DNA of 64,000 bases. Source: an uncultured Bacteroides sp. (GTDB lineage: Bacteria > Bacteroidota > Bacteroidia > Bacteroidales > Bacteroidaceae). Under the pieces are notes generated by a model that did no database searches, was not told where the DNA came from, and saw nothing but the letters and a program-made list of their open reading frames with translations. The stretch is from the NCBI GenBank assembly GCA_900755095.1, contig CAAEFE010000125.1, positions 29,644-93,643 of the forward strand, read 5' to 3'. Made by a program: the position numbers and the translations under genes. Positions 38,275 to 45,709 of this stretch are shown here, piece by piece (positions within the stretch are counted from its first letter, which is position 1; each line of letters starts with the position of its first letter).

Positions 38275-39495
38275 ATGAAAACGAAAAAGATTATCTTAAT
38301 CGCTGTGGCAGTCGTTGTGGTAGCAGGTGCAGGAATCTGGTTCTTTGCAGGTTCACCGGCCAAGCACAAAGTCACCTACGCCACTGCCAACGTGAGCAAA
38401 GGCGATATTTCAAATTCGGTAACTGCTACCGGAACCATCGAACCGGTGACGGAAGTAGAAGTCGGTACGCAGGTTTCCGGTATCATCGACAAGATTTACG
38501 TAGATTACAACTCGGTAGTAACCAAAGGACAGTTGATTGCCGAAATGGACCGTGCCACATTGCAAAGCGAACTGGCATCACAACAGGCAACGTACGATGG
38601 TGCAAAAGCCGAATATGAATATCAGAAGAAGAATTATGAACGTAGCAAAGGCTTACACGAAAAGTCACTGATTAGTGATACGGATTTCGAACAGGCCCTC
38701 TACAACTATCAGAAAGCGAAAAGTAGCTATGATAGCAGTAAGGCATCGCTCGCAAAAGCAGAACGTAACCTGGCTTATGCTACTATCACCTCACCGATTG
38801 ACGGAGTAGTCATCAGCCGTGATGTGGAAGCAGGACAAACCGTTGCTTCCGGATTCGAAACTCCGACACTGTTCACCATTGCTGCCGACCTGACACAGAT
38901 GCAGGTAGTAGCCGATGTGGATGAAGCTGATATAGGCGGTGTAATAGAAGGCCAGCGTGCCAGCTTCACGGTAGATGCTTATCCGAATGATGTATTCGAA
39001 GGTGTAGTTACACAAATTCGTCTGGGAGATGCAAGCAGTACGAGCAGTACAAGCACCACCACTACAGTAGTTACTTATGAAGTTGTAATCTCTGCTCCCA
39101 ACCCTGATTTGAAACTGAAACCTCGTTTGACAGCTAATGTCACGATCTATATTCTTGATAAAAAGGATGTGTTGTCTGTCCCGAACAAAGCACTGCGATT
39201 CACACCTGAAAAACCGTTAATCGGTAATAATGACATCATAAAAGATTGCGAAGGCGAACATAAACTCTGGACTCGTGAAGGAACCACATTCACCGCTCAT
39301 CCGGTAGAAGTAGGAATCAGCAACGGTATATCTACAGAAATTATCAGTGGCATTTCCGAAGGAACAAAAGTAGTGACCGAAGCTACCATAGGAGCAATGC
39401 CCGGTGAAAATGTGGCTGCTGAAGGAAATCAGGAAAGTGGCGGAGAAAGAAGTCCGTTCATGCCTGGCCCTCCGGGAAGCAAGAAGAAAAAATAA
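38275..39495 (+). CDS. Periplasmic adaptor subunit of the efflux pump (MacA/HlyD-like)
   Basis: The 406-residue protein has an N-terminal membrane anchor (about 5-25), a lipoyl-like half-motif GTIEPVTEVEVGTQVSGIIDKIYVD, a long coiled-coil hairpin (about 85-165), the second lipoyl half ATITSPIDGVVISRDVEAG and beta-barrel and membrane-proximal domains. It bridges the inner-membrane MacB-type transporter and the TolC channel. The C-terminus is a low-complexity GPPGSKKKK tail. It is followed by a 48-bp gap holding a short inverted repeat. Confidence 0.92.
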   Translation: MKTKKIILIAVAVVVVAGAGIWFFAGSPAKHKVTYATANVSKGDISNSVTATGTIEPVTEVEVGTQVSGIIDKIYVDYNSVVTKGQLIAEMDRATLQSELASQQATYDGAKAEYEYQKKNYERSKGLHEKSLISDTDFEQALYNYQKAKSSYDSSKASLAKAERNLAYATITSPIDGVVISRDVEAGQTVASGFETPTLFTIAADLTQMQVVADVDEADIGGVIEGQRASFTVDAYPNDVFEGVVTQIRLGDASSTSSTSTTTTVVTYEVVISAPNPDLKLKPRLTANVTIYILDKKDVLSVPNKALRFTPEKPLIGNNDIIKDCEGEHKLWTREGTTFTAHPVEVGISNGISTEIISGISEGTKVVTEATIGAMPGENVAAEGNQESGGERSPFMPGPPGSKKKK

Positions 39496-39501
39496 TTATT
39501 C

Positions 39502-39528
39502 AATGTGCCAATCCGTTATTGGCACATT
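39502..39528 (+). repeat. 11-bp inverted repeat of the AATGTGCC family
   Basis: AATGTGCCAAT and ATTGGCACATT are perfect inverted repeats around CCGTT in the gap before the ABC ATPase gene. The same opening, ATTATTCAATGTGCC, recurs at 40289 after the next gene. The hairpin has no T run, so it may alter mRNA stability instead of ending transcription. Confidence 0.8.
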
Positions 39529-39543
39529 AACACATTATTTACG

Positions 39544-40287
39544 ATGAAAAAAGTAATTGAAATACAAAATATCAAACGTAACTTTCAGGTAGGCGACGAA
39601 ACCGTCCACGCATTGCGGGGCGTTTCGTTCAATATCAATGAAGGAGAGTTTGTTACCATCATGGGGACTTCCGGTTCGGGAAAATCCACGCTGCTTAATA
39701 TATTAGGCTGCCTGGACACCCCGACCAGTGGAGAATATCTGCTCGACGATATTCCCGTACGTACAATGAGCAAGCCTCAACGTGCAGTACTAAGAAACCG
39801 GAAGATTGGCTTCGTGTTCCAAAGCTACAACTTGTTACCTAAAACGACGGCTGTAGAAAATGTGGAACTACCGCTTATGTACAACTCTGCCGTGAGCGCT
39901 TCCGAACGCCGTCGCCGCGCCATCGAATCCCTACAGGCTGTAGGATTGGGAGACCGTCTGGAACATAAATCCAACCAGATGTCCGGTGGACAGATGCAAC
40001 GCGTTGCCATCGCACGCGCATTGGTCAACAATCCGGCAGTGATTCTTGCCGACGAAGCGACTGGAAACCTCGATAGCCGTACCTCTTTCGAGATACTTGT
40101 ACTGTTTCAAAAGCTTCATACAGAGGGACGTACGATTATCTTTGTAACACATAATCCCGAACTTTCGCAATATAGCAGCCGGAATATCCGTCTGCGTGAC
40201 GGTCAGGTTATAGAAGATACAACCAATCCGAAAATTCTGTCTGCTGCCGAAGCGCTGGCCGCATTGCCGAAAAACGACGAGGATTAA
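39544..40287 (+). CDS. ABC transporter ATP-binding protein (MacB/LolD type)
   Basis: The 247-residue ATPase has Walker [11 protein letters not shown]-loop VFQSYNLLP, signature [15 protein letters not shown], Walker [12 protein letters not shown] and H-loop FVTHN. It powers the permease encoded downstream. The start at 39544 ([10 protein letters not shown]) is chosen because the open frame upstream reads through the inverted repeat and lacks family similarity. It is separate from the permease here, unlike E. coli MacB where the two are fused. Confidence 0.94.
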   Translation: MKKVIEIQNIKRNFQVGDETVHALRGVSFNINEGEFVTIMGTSGSGKSTLLNILGCLDTPTSGEYLLDDIPVRTMSKPQRAVLRNRKIGFVFQSYNLLPKTTAVENVELPLMYNSAVSASERRRRAIESLQAVGLGDRLEHKSNQMSGGQMQRVAIARALVNNPAVILADEATGNLDSRTSFEILVLFQKLHTEGRTIIFVTHNPELSQYSSRNIRLRDGQVIEDTTNPKILSAAEALAALPKNDED

Positions 40288-40288
40288 T

Positions 40289-40319
40289 AATTATTCAATG
40301 TGCCGATATACTAATGTGC
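40289..40319 (+). repeat. Direct copies of the AATGTGCC repeat
   Basis: AATGTGCCGAT at 40297 and AATGTGCCGAT at 40313 lie 16 bp apart, preceded by TAATTATTC as in the gap at 39495. A partial inverted match (CATTAGTATATGG) lies near 40374. The gap of 120 bp between ATPase and permease genes holds no ORF. Confidence 0.7.
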
Positions 40320-40407
40320 CGATTGGCTGTACAATAAACAAGTTGGGAGAGTATACCTTCAGGAAATTGCCCCATTAGTATATGGACAAATTAGCAAATT
40401 ATTCATT

Positions 40408-41628
40408 ATGAATGGAACTAATTTATTTAAGATAGCTCTCCGGGCATTGGCGAACAATAAGCTGCGTGCTTTTCTAACCATGCTTGGTATCATTATCGGT
40501 GTTGCTTCTGTCATCACGATGCTGGCTATCGGACAAGGTTCGAAGAAAAGCATCCAGCAGCAGATTTCCGAGATGGGATCGAACATGATTATGATTCATC
40601 CGGGAGCCGATATGCGTGGAGGTGTCCGGCAAGACCCGTCTGCTATGCAGACTTTGAAGCTTGCCGACTACGAAGCCTTGCGTGATGAGACAAGTTTCCT
40701 GTCCGCCATCAGTCCCAATGTTTCATCATCGGGGCAACTCATTGCCGGAAACAACAACTACCCAGCTTCCGTGAACGGTGTCGGAACAGAATACCTCGAC
40801 ATCCGCCAGCTGACTGTTGAAAACGGAGAGATGTTCACTGAAGCCGACATACAGAGTTCGGCCAAAGTATGTGTGATTGGAAAGACTATAGTAGACAATC
40901 TTTTTCCGGACGGAAGTGATCCGGTAGGTAAGATTATTCGTTTTAGTAAAATACCGCTTCGTGTGGTAGGTGTGCTCAAAGCCAAAGGCTACAACTCTAT
41001 GGGACAAGACCAAGATGCAGTAGTACTTGCGCCATACACCACAGTGATGAAACGTCTGCTTGCCGTTACGTATTTGCAGGGAGTGTTTGCCTCTGCCCTT
41101 ACCGAAGATATGACGGATTATGCTACTGACGAAATCAGTACGATCCTCCGTCGCAACCATAAGCTGAAAGCTTCGGATGACGATGATTTTACTATCCGTA
41201 CCCAACAGGAATTGAGTACAATGCTCAACTCAACCACCGATTTGATGACAACCCTGCTGGCTTGTATCGCAGGTATTTCATTGGTAGTAGGTGGTATCGG
41301 AATTATGAATATCATGTATGTATCCGTTACGGAACGTACCCGTGAAATCGGTCTGCGTATGTCTGTCGGTGCACGTGGAGTCGATATTCTAAGCCAATTC
41401 CTTATCGAGGCCATCATGATTAGTATCACGGGAGGTATCATCGGAGTGATTATCGGTTGCGGGGCCAGCTGGATTGTCAAGAGCGTAGCGCATTGGCCTA
41501 TCTATATCCAGCCGTGGAGTGTATTCCTTTCCTTCGCAGTATGTACCGTTACGGGCGTCTTCTTCGGATGGTATCCGGCTAAGAAAGCAGCAGATTTAGA
41601 CCCGATAGAAGCCATCAGATACGAATAA
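40408..41628 (+). CDS. ABC transporter permease (MacB-like, FtsX domain)
   Basis: The 406-residue protein has an N-terminal membrane helix, a periplasmic MacB-PCD domain (about 45-255) and three C-terminal helices of the FtsX family, with GISLVVGGIGIMNIMYVSVTER-type core and GWYPAKKAADLDPIEAI at the end. With the adaptor and TolC-like gene it forms a type VII mechanotransmission ABC pump for drugs, toxins or peptides. The substrate is unknown. It is followed by a hairpin and the LytS-like kinase gene. Confidence 0.93.
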   Translation: MNGTNLFKIALRALANNKLRAFLTMLGIIIGVASVITMLAIGQGSKKSIQQQISEMGSNMIMIHPGADMRGGVRQDPSAMQTLKLADYEALRDETSFLSAISPNVSSSGQLIAGNNNYPASVNGVGTEYLDIRQLTVENGEMFTEADIQSSAKVCVIGKTIVDNLFPDGSDPVGKIIRFSKIPLRVVGVLKAKGYNSMGQDQDAVVLAPYTTVMKRLLAVTYLQGVFASALTEDMTDYATDEISTILRRNHKLKASDDDDFTIRTQQELSTMLNSTTDLMTTLLACIAGISLVVGGIGIMNIMYVSVTERTREIGLRMSVGARGVDILSQFLIEAIMISITGGIIGVIIGCGASWIVKSVAHWPIYIQPWSVFLSFAVCTVTGVFFGWYPAKKAADLDPIEAIRYE

Positions 41629-41631
41629 TTG

Positions 41632-41654
41632 ATTGACAACCGTCGGTTGTCAAT
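41632..41654 (+). terminator. Terminator-like hairpin between permease and kinase genes
   Basis: ATTGACAACCG and CGGTTGTCAAT are perfect inverted repeats (10-bp stem with a 3-nt loop when folded) followed by TAAAAAAATTATCTTTG. It begins 4 bp after the permease stop. There is no clean T run, and TATCTTTG just downstream resembles a -7 box. Confidence 0.5.
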
Positions 41655-41676
41655 TAAAAAAATTATCTTTGTCTTT

Positions 41677-42738
41677 ATGAAACAAACCTTTACATCCGCA
41701 CGTCGTCCCCTGGAGATACTGATACACATTATCAGCTGGGGGATTATGTTCGGTTTCCCGTTCTTCTTCGTTGAACGTGGAAACGGGAACATTAACTGGA
41801 TGGCCTATATACGCCATCTTGCTGTACCACTCTCTTTTATGATTGCGTTCTACGTGAATTATTTCATTCTTGTTCCTCGTTATCTGTTTCAGAGTCAGGC
41901 CAAAAGATATATCGTCTACAACATTATCTTTTTATGTGTCATCGGCATTTTGTTACATCTCTGGCAAAGCCTGACATTCGATCCGTCATTTGCACCCAAA
42001 GCCAAAAGACCGGGTATGCCTCCGGGATGGCTATTCTTCCTTAGAGATATGTTGAGCCTCGTATTTACTATCGGCCTAAGTGCCGCTATCCGTATGAGCG
42101 CGCGATGGACGCAAAATGAAGCTGCCCGCAAAGAGGCGGAACGAAACCGTGCGGAAGCGGAACTGAAAAATCTGCGAAACCAACTGAACCCTCACTTTCT
42201 GCTGAATACCCTGAATAATATCTATGCACTGATTGCATTTGATTCGGACAAAGCGCAACAAGCAGTTCAGGAGTTGAGCAAACTGCTTCGTTATGTGTTA
42301 TATGATAACCAACAAACGTACGTTCCTCTCTGTAAAGAGGTTGATTTTATCCGAAATTACATTGAACTGATGCGCATCCGCCTGTCGGCCAATGTACAGA
42401 TGATTACTAAATTTGATATTCAGCCTGACAGTCAGACGCTTATTGCTCCGCTTATCTTTATCTCATTGATAGAGAATGCTTTCAAGCATGGCATCTCCCC
42501 TACTGAATCGAGTTTCATCAGTATTCATCTTTCGGAGAATGATAAGGAAGTGATTTGCGAAATTCGCAACAGTAATCATCCAAAGACAGTGGAGGATAAA
42601 AGTGGCTCGGGTGTGGGACTGGAGCAAGTCAGCCGCCGGTTGGAGATTCTTTATCCCGGGGCTTATACCTGGTCGAAAGGTATCTCAAAAGATGAAAAAG
42701 TATATGAATCGAAATTAAGTATCAAGATCAGAGAGTAG
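41677..42738 (+). CDS. LytS-type sensor histidine kinase (His_kinase PF06580 family)
   Basis: The 353-residue protein has four membrane helices in the first 130 residues, a short coiled linker (EAARKEAERNRAEAELKNL) and the His_kinase domain with NQLNPHFLLNTLNN (His173), then an HATPase with LIENAFKHGI and SGVGLEQVSRRL. It probably senses a signal at the membrane and phosphorylates the LytTR regulator encoded next. The ATG at 41677 is preferred; the frame also opens at a TTG at 41629, inside the hairpin region. Confidence 0.92.
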   Translation: MKQTFTSARRPLEILIHIISWGIMFGFPFFFVERGNGNINWMAYIRHLAVPLSFMIAFYVNYFILVPRYLFQSQAKRYIVYNIIFLCVIGILLHLWQSLTFDPSFAPKAKRPGMPPGWLFFLRDMLSLVFTIGLSAAIRMSARWTQNEAARKEAERNRAEAELKNLRNQLNPHFLLNTLNNIYALIAFDSDKAQQAVQELSKLLRYVLYDNQQTYVPLCKEVDFIRNYIELMRIRLSANVQMITKFDIQPDSQTLIAPLIFISLIENAFKHGISPTESSFISIHLSENDKEVICEIRNSNHPKTVEDKSGSGVGLEQVSRRLEILYPGAYTWSKGISKDEKVYESKLSIKIRE

Positions 42739-42780
42739 ATTTCAAAACATTGAATATAAAAACTTTAGATATAAAATAGT

Positions 42781-43479
42781 ATGATGTTACGTTGTGCAAT
42801 TGTTGACGATGAGCCGTTAGCTCTTAGCTTGTTAGAGAGTTACGTGAATAAAACCCCGTTCCTGCAACTCGTAGGAAAGTATTCCAGTGCGGTTCAGGCA
42901 ATGAAAGAATTGCCTGGCGAAGAGGTCGATCTCCTGTTTCTGGACATCCAGATGCCGGAGCTTAATGGTTTGGAGTTTTCGAAGATGGTAGATCCGCACA
43001 CCCGCATTGTGTTTACTACCGCTTTCGGACAGTATGCCATCGACGGTTATCGTGTCAATGCACTCGACTACCTGCTGAAACCAATCTCCTATGTCGATTT
43101 CCTGCAAGCTGCCAACAAGGCCCTTCAATGGTTCGAACTTGTACAGAAACCGGAAGAGATAGACAGTATTTTTGTGAAAAGTGACTACAAACTGGTGCAA
43201 GTGGACTTGAAGAAAATCATGTATATCGAAGGACTGAAAGATTATATTAAAATATATACGGAAGATGCTTCCAAACCTATTCTATCACTGATGAGTATGA
43301 AAGCAATGGAGGAACTTTTACCTTCCAGCCGTTTCATACGCGTGCACCGCTCATTCATCGTACAAAAAGATAAGATACGTGTGATCGATCGCGGGCGTAT
43401 TGTTTTTGACAAGACATATATTCCTATCAGCGATAGTTACAAGCAAGTTTTTCAGACTTTTCTTGACGAAAGGAGCTAA
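42781..43479 (+). CDS. LytTR-family response regulator
   Basis: The 232-residue protein has a receiver domain (CAIVDDEPLALSLLESY, phospho-acceptor Asp55 in LLFLDIQMPELNGL, KPISYVDFLQA) and a LytTR DNA-binding domain (about 130-230: VQVDLKKIMYIEGLKDYIKI, FIRVHRSFIV). It should regulate the efflux operon in which it is encoded, in partnership with the preceding LytS-like kinase. A second ATG directly follows the first, so the exact start may be one codon later. Confidence 0.94.
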   Translation: MMLRCAIVDDEPLALSLLESYVNKTPFLQLVGKYSSAVQAMKELPGEEVDLLFLDIQMPELNGLEFSKMVDPHTRIVFTTAFGQYAIDGYRVNALDYLLKPISYVDFLQAANKALQWFELVQKPEEIDSIFVKSDYKLVQVDLKKIMYIEGLKDYIKIYTEDASKPILSLMSMKAMEELLPSSRFIRVHRSFIVQKDKIRVIDRGRIVFDKTYIPISDSYKQVFQTFLDERS

Positions 43480-43525
43480 TTATTCATGAATTTATCGGTA
43501 AAAAAGTGAATTTTGTCGATTATAG

Positions 43526-43557
43526 TTTGTCAAAACCCGTTTTATATCTACCTTTGC
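43526..43557 (+). promoter_or_regulatory. Consensus Bacteroides promoter of an ORF-less unit
   Basis: TTTG at 43526-43529 and TACCTTTGC at 43549-43557 are exactly 19 bp apart, among the best promoter matches in this window. The transcript it would start contains no ORF before a strong terminator. Confidence 0.8.
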
Positions 43558-43562
43558 AACGA

Positions 43563-43672
43563 ACAGAAAGGGATTGTGAAATTCCAAGAATAGAATAGTT
43601 TAGTTAAGTCTAGTTTAGTTTTTGTGTTAATAGCTCCCTCGTCGGCGGACGAACTAGGGAGCTATTTTTTTT
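43563..43672 (+). ncRNA. Candidate small RNA, about 110 nt
   Basis: The unit between the consensus promoter (43526-43557) and a strong terminator (43629-43672) has no start codon with an ORF of useful length. The body has two copies of TAGTTTAGTT (43596 and 43611) which would be single-stranded and could pair with targets. Predicted start is 5-8 nt after the -7 box. It may instead be a leader of the small gene at 43746, but that gene has its own -7 box. Existence is inferred from signals only. Confidence 0.6.
43629..43672 (+). terminator. Intrinsic terminator of the candidate small RNA
   Basis: AATAGCTCCCT (43629-43639) and AGGGAGCTATT (43656-43666) form an 11-bp stem; the loop holds a CGTC/GACG mini-stem. 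A run of eight T follows. Confidence 0.92.
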
Positions 43673-43716
43673 ATTTATTACAGGAATATAATTGCACAAA
43701 ATATACATATTTTCCA

Positions 43717-43725
43717 TAACTTTGC
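43717..43725 (+). promoter_or_regulatory. Promoter -7 box of the small 70-residue gene
   Basis: TAACTTTGC lies 20 bp upstream of the start at 43746. A TTG at 43692-43694 is 22 bp upstream of it, slightly far for a -33 element. Confidence 0.6.
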
Positions 43726-43745
43726 AGCGACAAAGGATCACACAA

Positions 43746-43958
43746 ATGGAATATAGCGTAGAAGAACTAAAAAGTGCATTAATAGAGAAATGCGAGAGTG
43801 AAGGTATCCTGTATGCAACGGTTGCAATGGACCGTCGTACTAAAGAAATGATTCTTCCTGATACTTTACAAGGAGCTCTGAAACATCCGGAATTCTTCGT
43901 ATGTACCTGCAAGAAAGTAAAAGACCAATATGTAGTGGAGGAGATTACTAAAGTGTAA
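43746..43958 (+). CDS. Small conserved-looking hypothetical protein (70 residues)
   Basis: The start MEYSVEELKSALIEKCESEG is chosen because the -7 box lies just upstream; the open frame extends further but would pass through it. The product is acidic at the N-terminus (helical) with a cysteine-containing strand FFVCTCKKVKDQYVVEEI. I do not recognise a family. It has no signal peptide or membrane segment, so it is cytoplasmic. It stands between the candidate small RNA and the convergent DyP gene. Codon use looks ordinary and it has its own promoter, which supports a real gene. Confidence 0.7.
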   Translation: MEYSVEELKSALIEKCESEGILYATVAMDRRTKEMILPDTLQGALKHPEFFVCTCKKVKDQYVVEEITKV

Positions 43959-43980
43959 TACTCCCCCAGTCTTTTATTTT

Positions 43981-44931
43981 TTATTCGCCCAGTTCACCTA
44001 GCAAATCGTAGGAAGGAGCAAAGAAAAGTGTTCCCGTAACTGCTGTACTAAAGTCCAGTAAACGGTCGGTATTGCCTACCGGATTGCCAATAAACATACT
44101 TTCCAACATCTGCCGGGTAGTAGTGAACGTACTTGCATAGCCGATGAAGTAAGTACCATATTCTCCCTTAGACGTATTGGCGAACGGCATATTGGCACGC
44201 ACTATTTTCAGGTCATCACCAATATTAGTGACGGCATTATGCGCATTTTGAGGTTTCTCCTCGTCAGACAGTTCGACATCGTTAAACTTACGACGCCCGA
44301 TCACTTTCTCCTGTTCTTCCACAGGTAAGGAGTTCCACGCAACCATATCGTGAATATACTTCTGCACAAAGACATAGCTGCCTCCTGCAAAATCAGCATC
44401 TTCCTCTCCTACAACTGCAAAATGATAGGGATTTTCATCAACCGCCGGATTCTCCGTTCCATCCACAAAGCCGATAATGGCCTTGCCATCCATATATCTG
44501 AAACCGTGAGTTTCGTCGACAGGTTCAACCACGCCTTGAAGTTTCTCATCGATGATAGATGCAAACTCAAAACATAATCCCATCTGTTTTGCACGGATAT
44601 GAAACAATAAGTCGCCCGGAGTAGAAACTGCCGTATGCTTCTCGCCTTTTATCTCTTCGAAAGTTTTCAGTTCTTTGGGTTTTCCCTGTTCCGGGAAAAG
44701 ACGGTTCCAGGCATCGGCTCCAAATCCCATGGTACAACTGAACATCATATCAGGAAAACGGTTACGCATACTGCGAATCAGGGCCGAGAAATTGGCACAC
44801 ACATCTTTTACTTTGTCAAGAGTTTCAGGCGAATCTTTTAAAGTATAAACAATAAAAATAACATTTTCGCCTTGTTTCCCCGCTACGTCTTGTGGGATAT
44901 TACCATCAAATGAATGTTGATAAGGATTCAT
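43981..44931 (-). CDS. Dye-decolourising (DyP-type) haem peroxidase
   Basis: The 316-residue protein has the DyP hallmark GxxDG in GFVDGTENP (about residues 154-162, catalytic Asp), the haem-ligand histidine in PQNAHNAVTNI and the distal arginine in KIVRANMPF. Length equals the characterised B. thetaiotaomicron DyP as I recall it. It uses H2O2 to oxidise a still uncertain natural substrate in the cytoplasm (no signal peptide). It follows pgl by 46 bp, so it may be part of the gnd-zwf-pgl transcript, linking NADPH production and peroxide defence. Confidence 0.95.
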   Translation of the reverse strand: MNPYQHSFDGNIPQDVAGKQGENVIFIVYTLKDSPETLDKVKDVCANFSALIRSMRNRFPDMMFSCTMGFGADAWNRLFPEQGKPKELKTFEEIKGEKHTAVSTPGDLLFHIRAKQMGLCFEFASIIDEKLQGVVEPVDETHGFRYMDGKAIIGFVDGTENPAVDENPYHFAVVGEEDADFAGGSYVFVQKYIHDMVAWNSLPVEEQEKVIGRRKFNDVELSDEEKPQNAHNAVTNIGDDLKIVRANMPFANTSKGEYGTYFIGYASTFTTTRQMLESMFIGNPVGNTDRLLDFSTAVTGTLFFAPSYDLLGELGE

Positions 44932-44977
44932 ATTTTTCTTTTTTTTCTATTAGTTTCGTCAATGAAATAGTTCTGTT

Positions 44978-45709
44978 CTAACTCATCTTTTTATTAGGAT
45001 CTTCAATATATGCGGCAGCCCCTTTATCCATAAACAGTTCTACATTTTGCGCATGATGAGCCACATAGGCTGCGGGACCAGTGTCTCCCGAATTACAGAT
45101 TTCTTCTACTACATCGGCTTTATTTTTTCCGGTAATCAGGAAAATGACATAGCGGGCATTCTGAATGGGGTATCCCGTCATTGCGATACGCTTCTGCCCG
45201 TTACGGGGATGTGCACTGACCACATAAATAGAGTTTGAAGTCAGCAAATCTTCTTGCCCGGGAAAGATCGAAGAAGTGTGTCCGTCATCTCCGGCTCCCA
45301 ACAGTATAATATCGAATTCGGGCCAACCACGCTTAAACGGCACTTGCTGCCGGACTAACTCCGAATAACGAACCGCCTCTTTCGCAGGCTTTGCCTCTCC
45401 ACGGATACGGAATACATTCTCATAGAGAATAGGAGTGATACCCAAAAGAAGGTTGCGCATCATTCCGTAATTACTGTCCGAATCATCGGGAGGCACACAA
45501 CGTTCATCCACCCAATAAATCCGCATACGGTCCCAAGGGGTAATTTCCATATATTCATTCGCCCATAAATCGAACATCAGAGCAGGGGTATTACCACCAC
45601 TAACTGCGATATTGAACACTCTGTCCGGCTCTTCATTCATGATTTCCACCAGGCGGAGTATCAATGCTCGTGAAGTTTCAATTGATGAGGAAAAAACTGA
45701 TAGTTTCAT
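44978..45709 (-). CDS. pgl: 6-phosphogluconolactonase
   Basis: The 243-residue protein has the family motifs FNIAVSGGNTPALMFDLW, WDRMRIYWVDERCVPPDDSDSNYGM and ILLGAGDDGHTSSIFPG. It hydrolyses 6-phosphogluconolactone, the second step of the oxidative pentose phosphate pathway. Its start overlaps the end of zwf by 4 bp (ATGA-type overlap), a sign of translational coupling, and the gene order gnd-zwf-pgl gives the whole oxidative branch. Confidence 0.94.
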   Translation of the reverse strand: MKLSVFSSSIETSRALILRLVEIMNEEPDRVFNIAVSGGNTPALMFDLWANEYMEITPWDRMRIYWVDERCVPPDDSDSNYGMMRNLLLGITPILYENVFRIRGEAKPAKEAVRYSELVRQQVPFKRGWPEFDIILLGAGDDGHTSSIFPGQEDLLTSNSIYVVSAHPRNGQKRIAMTGYPIQNARYVIFLITGKNKADVVEEICNSGDTGPAAYVAHHAQNVELFMDKGAAAYIEDPNKKMS

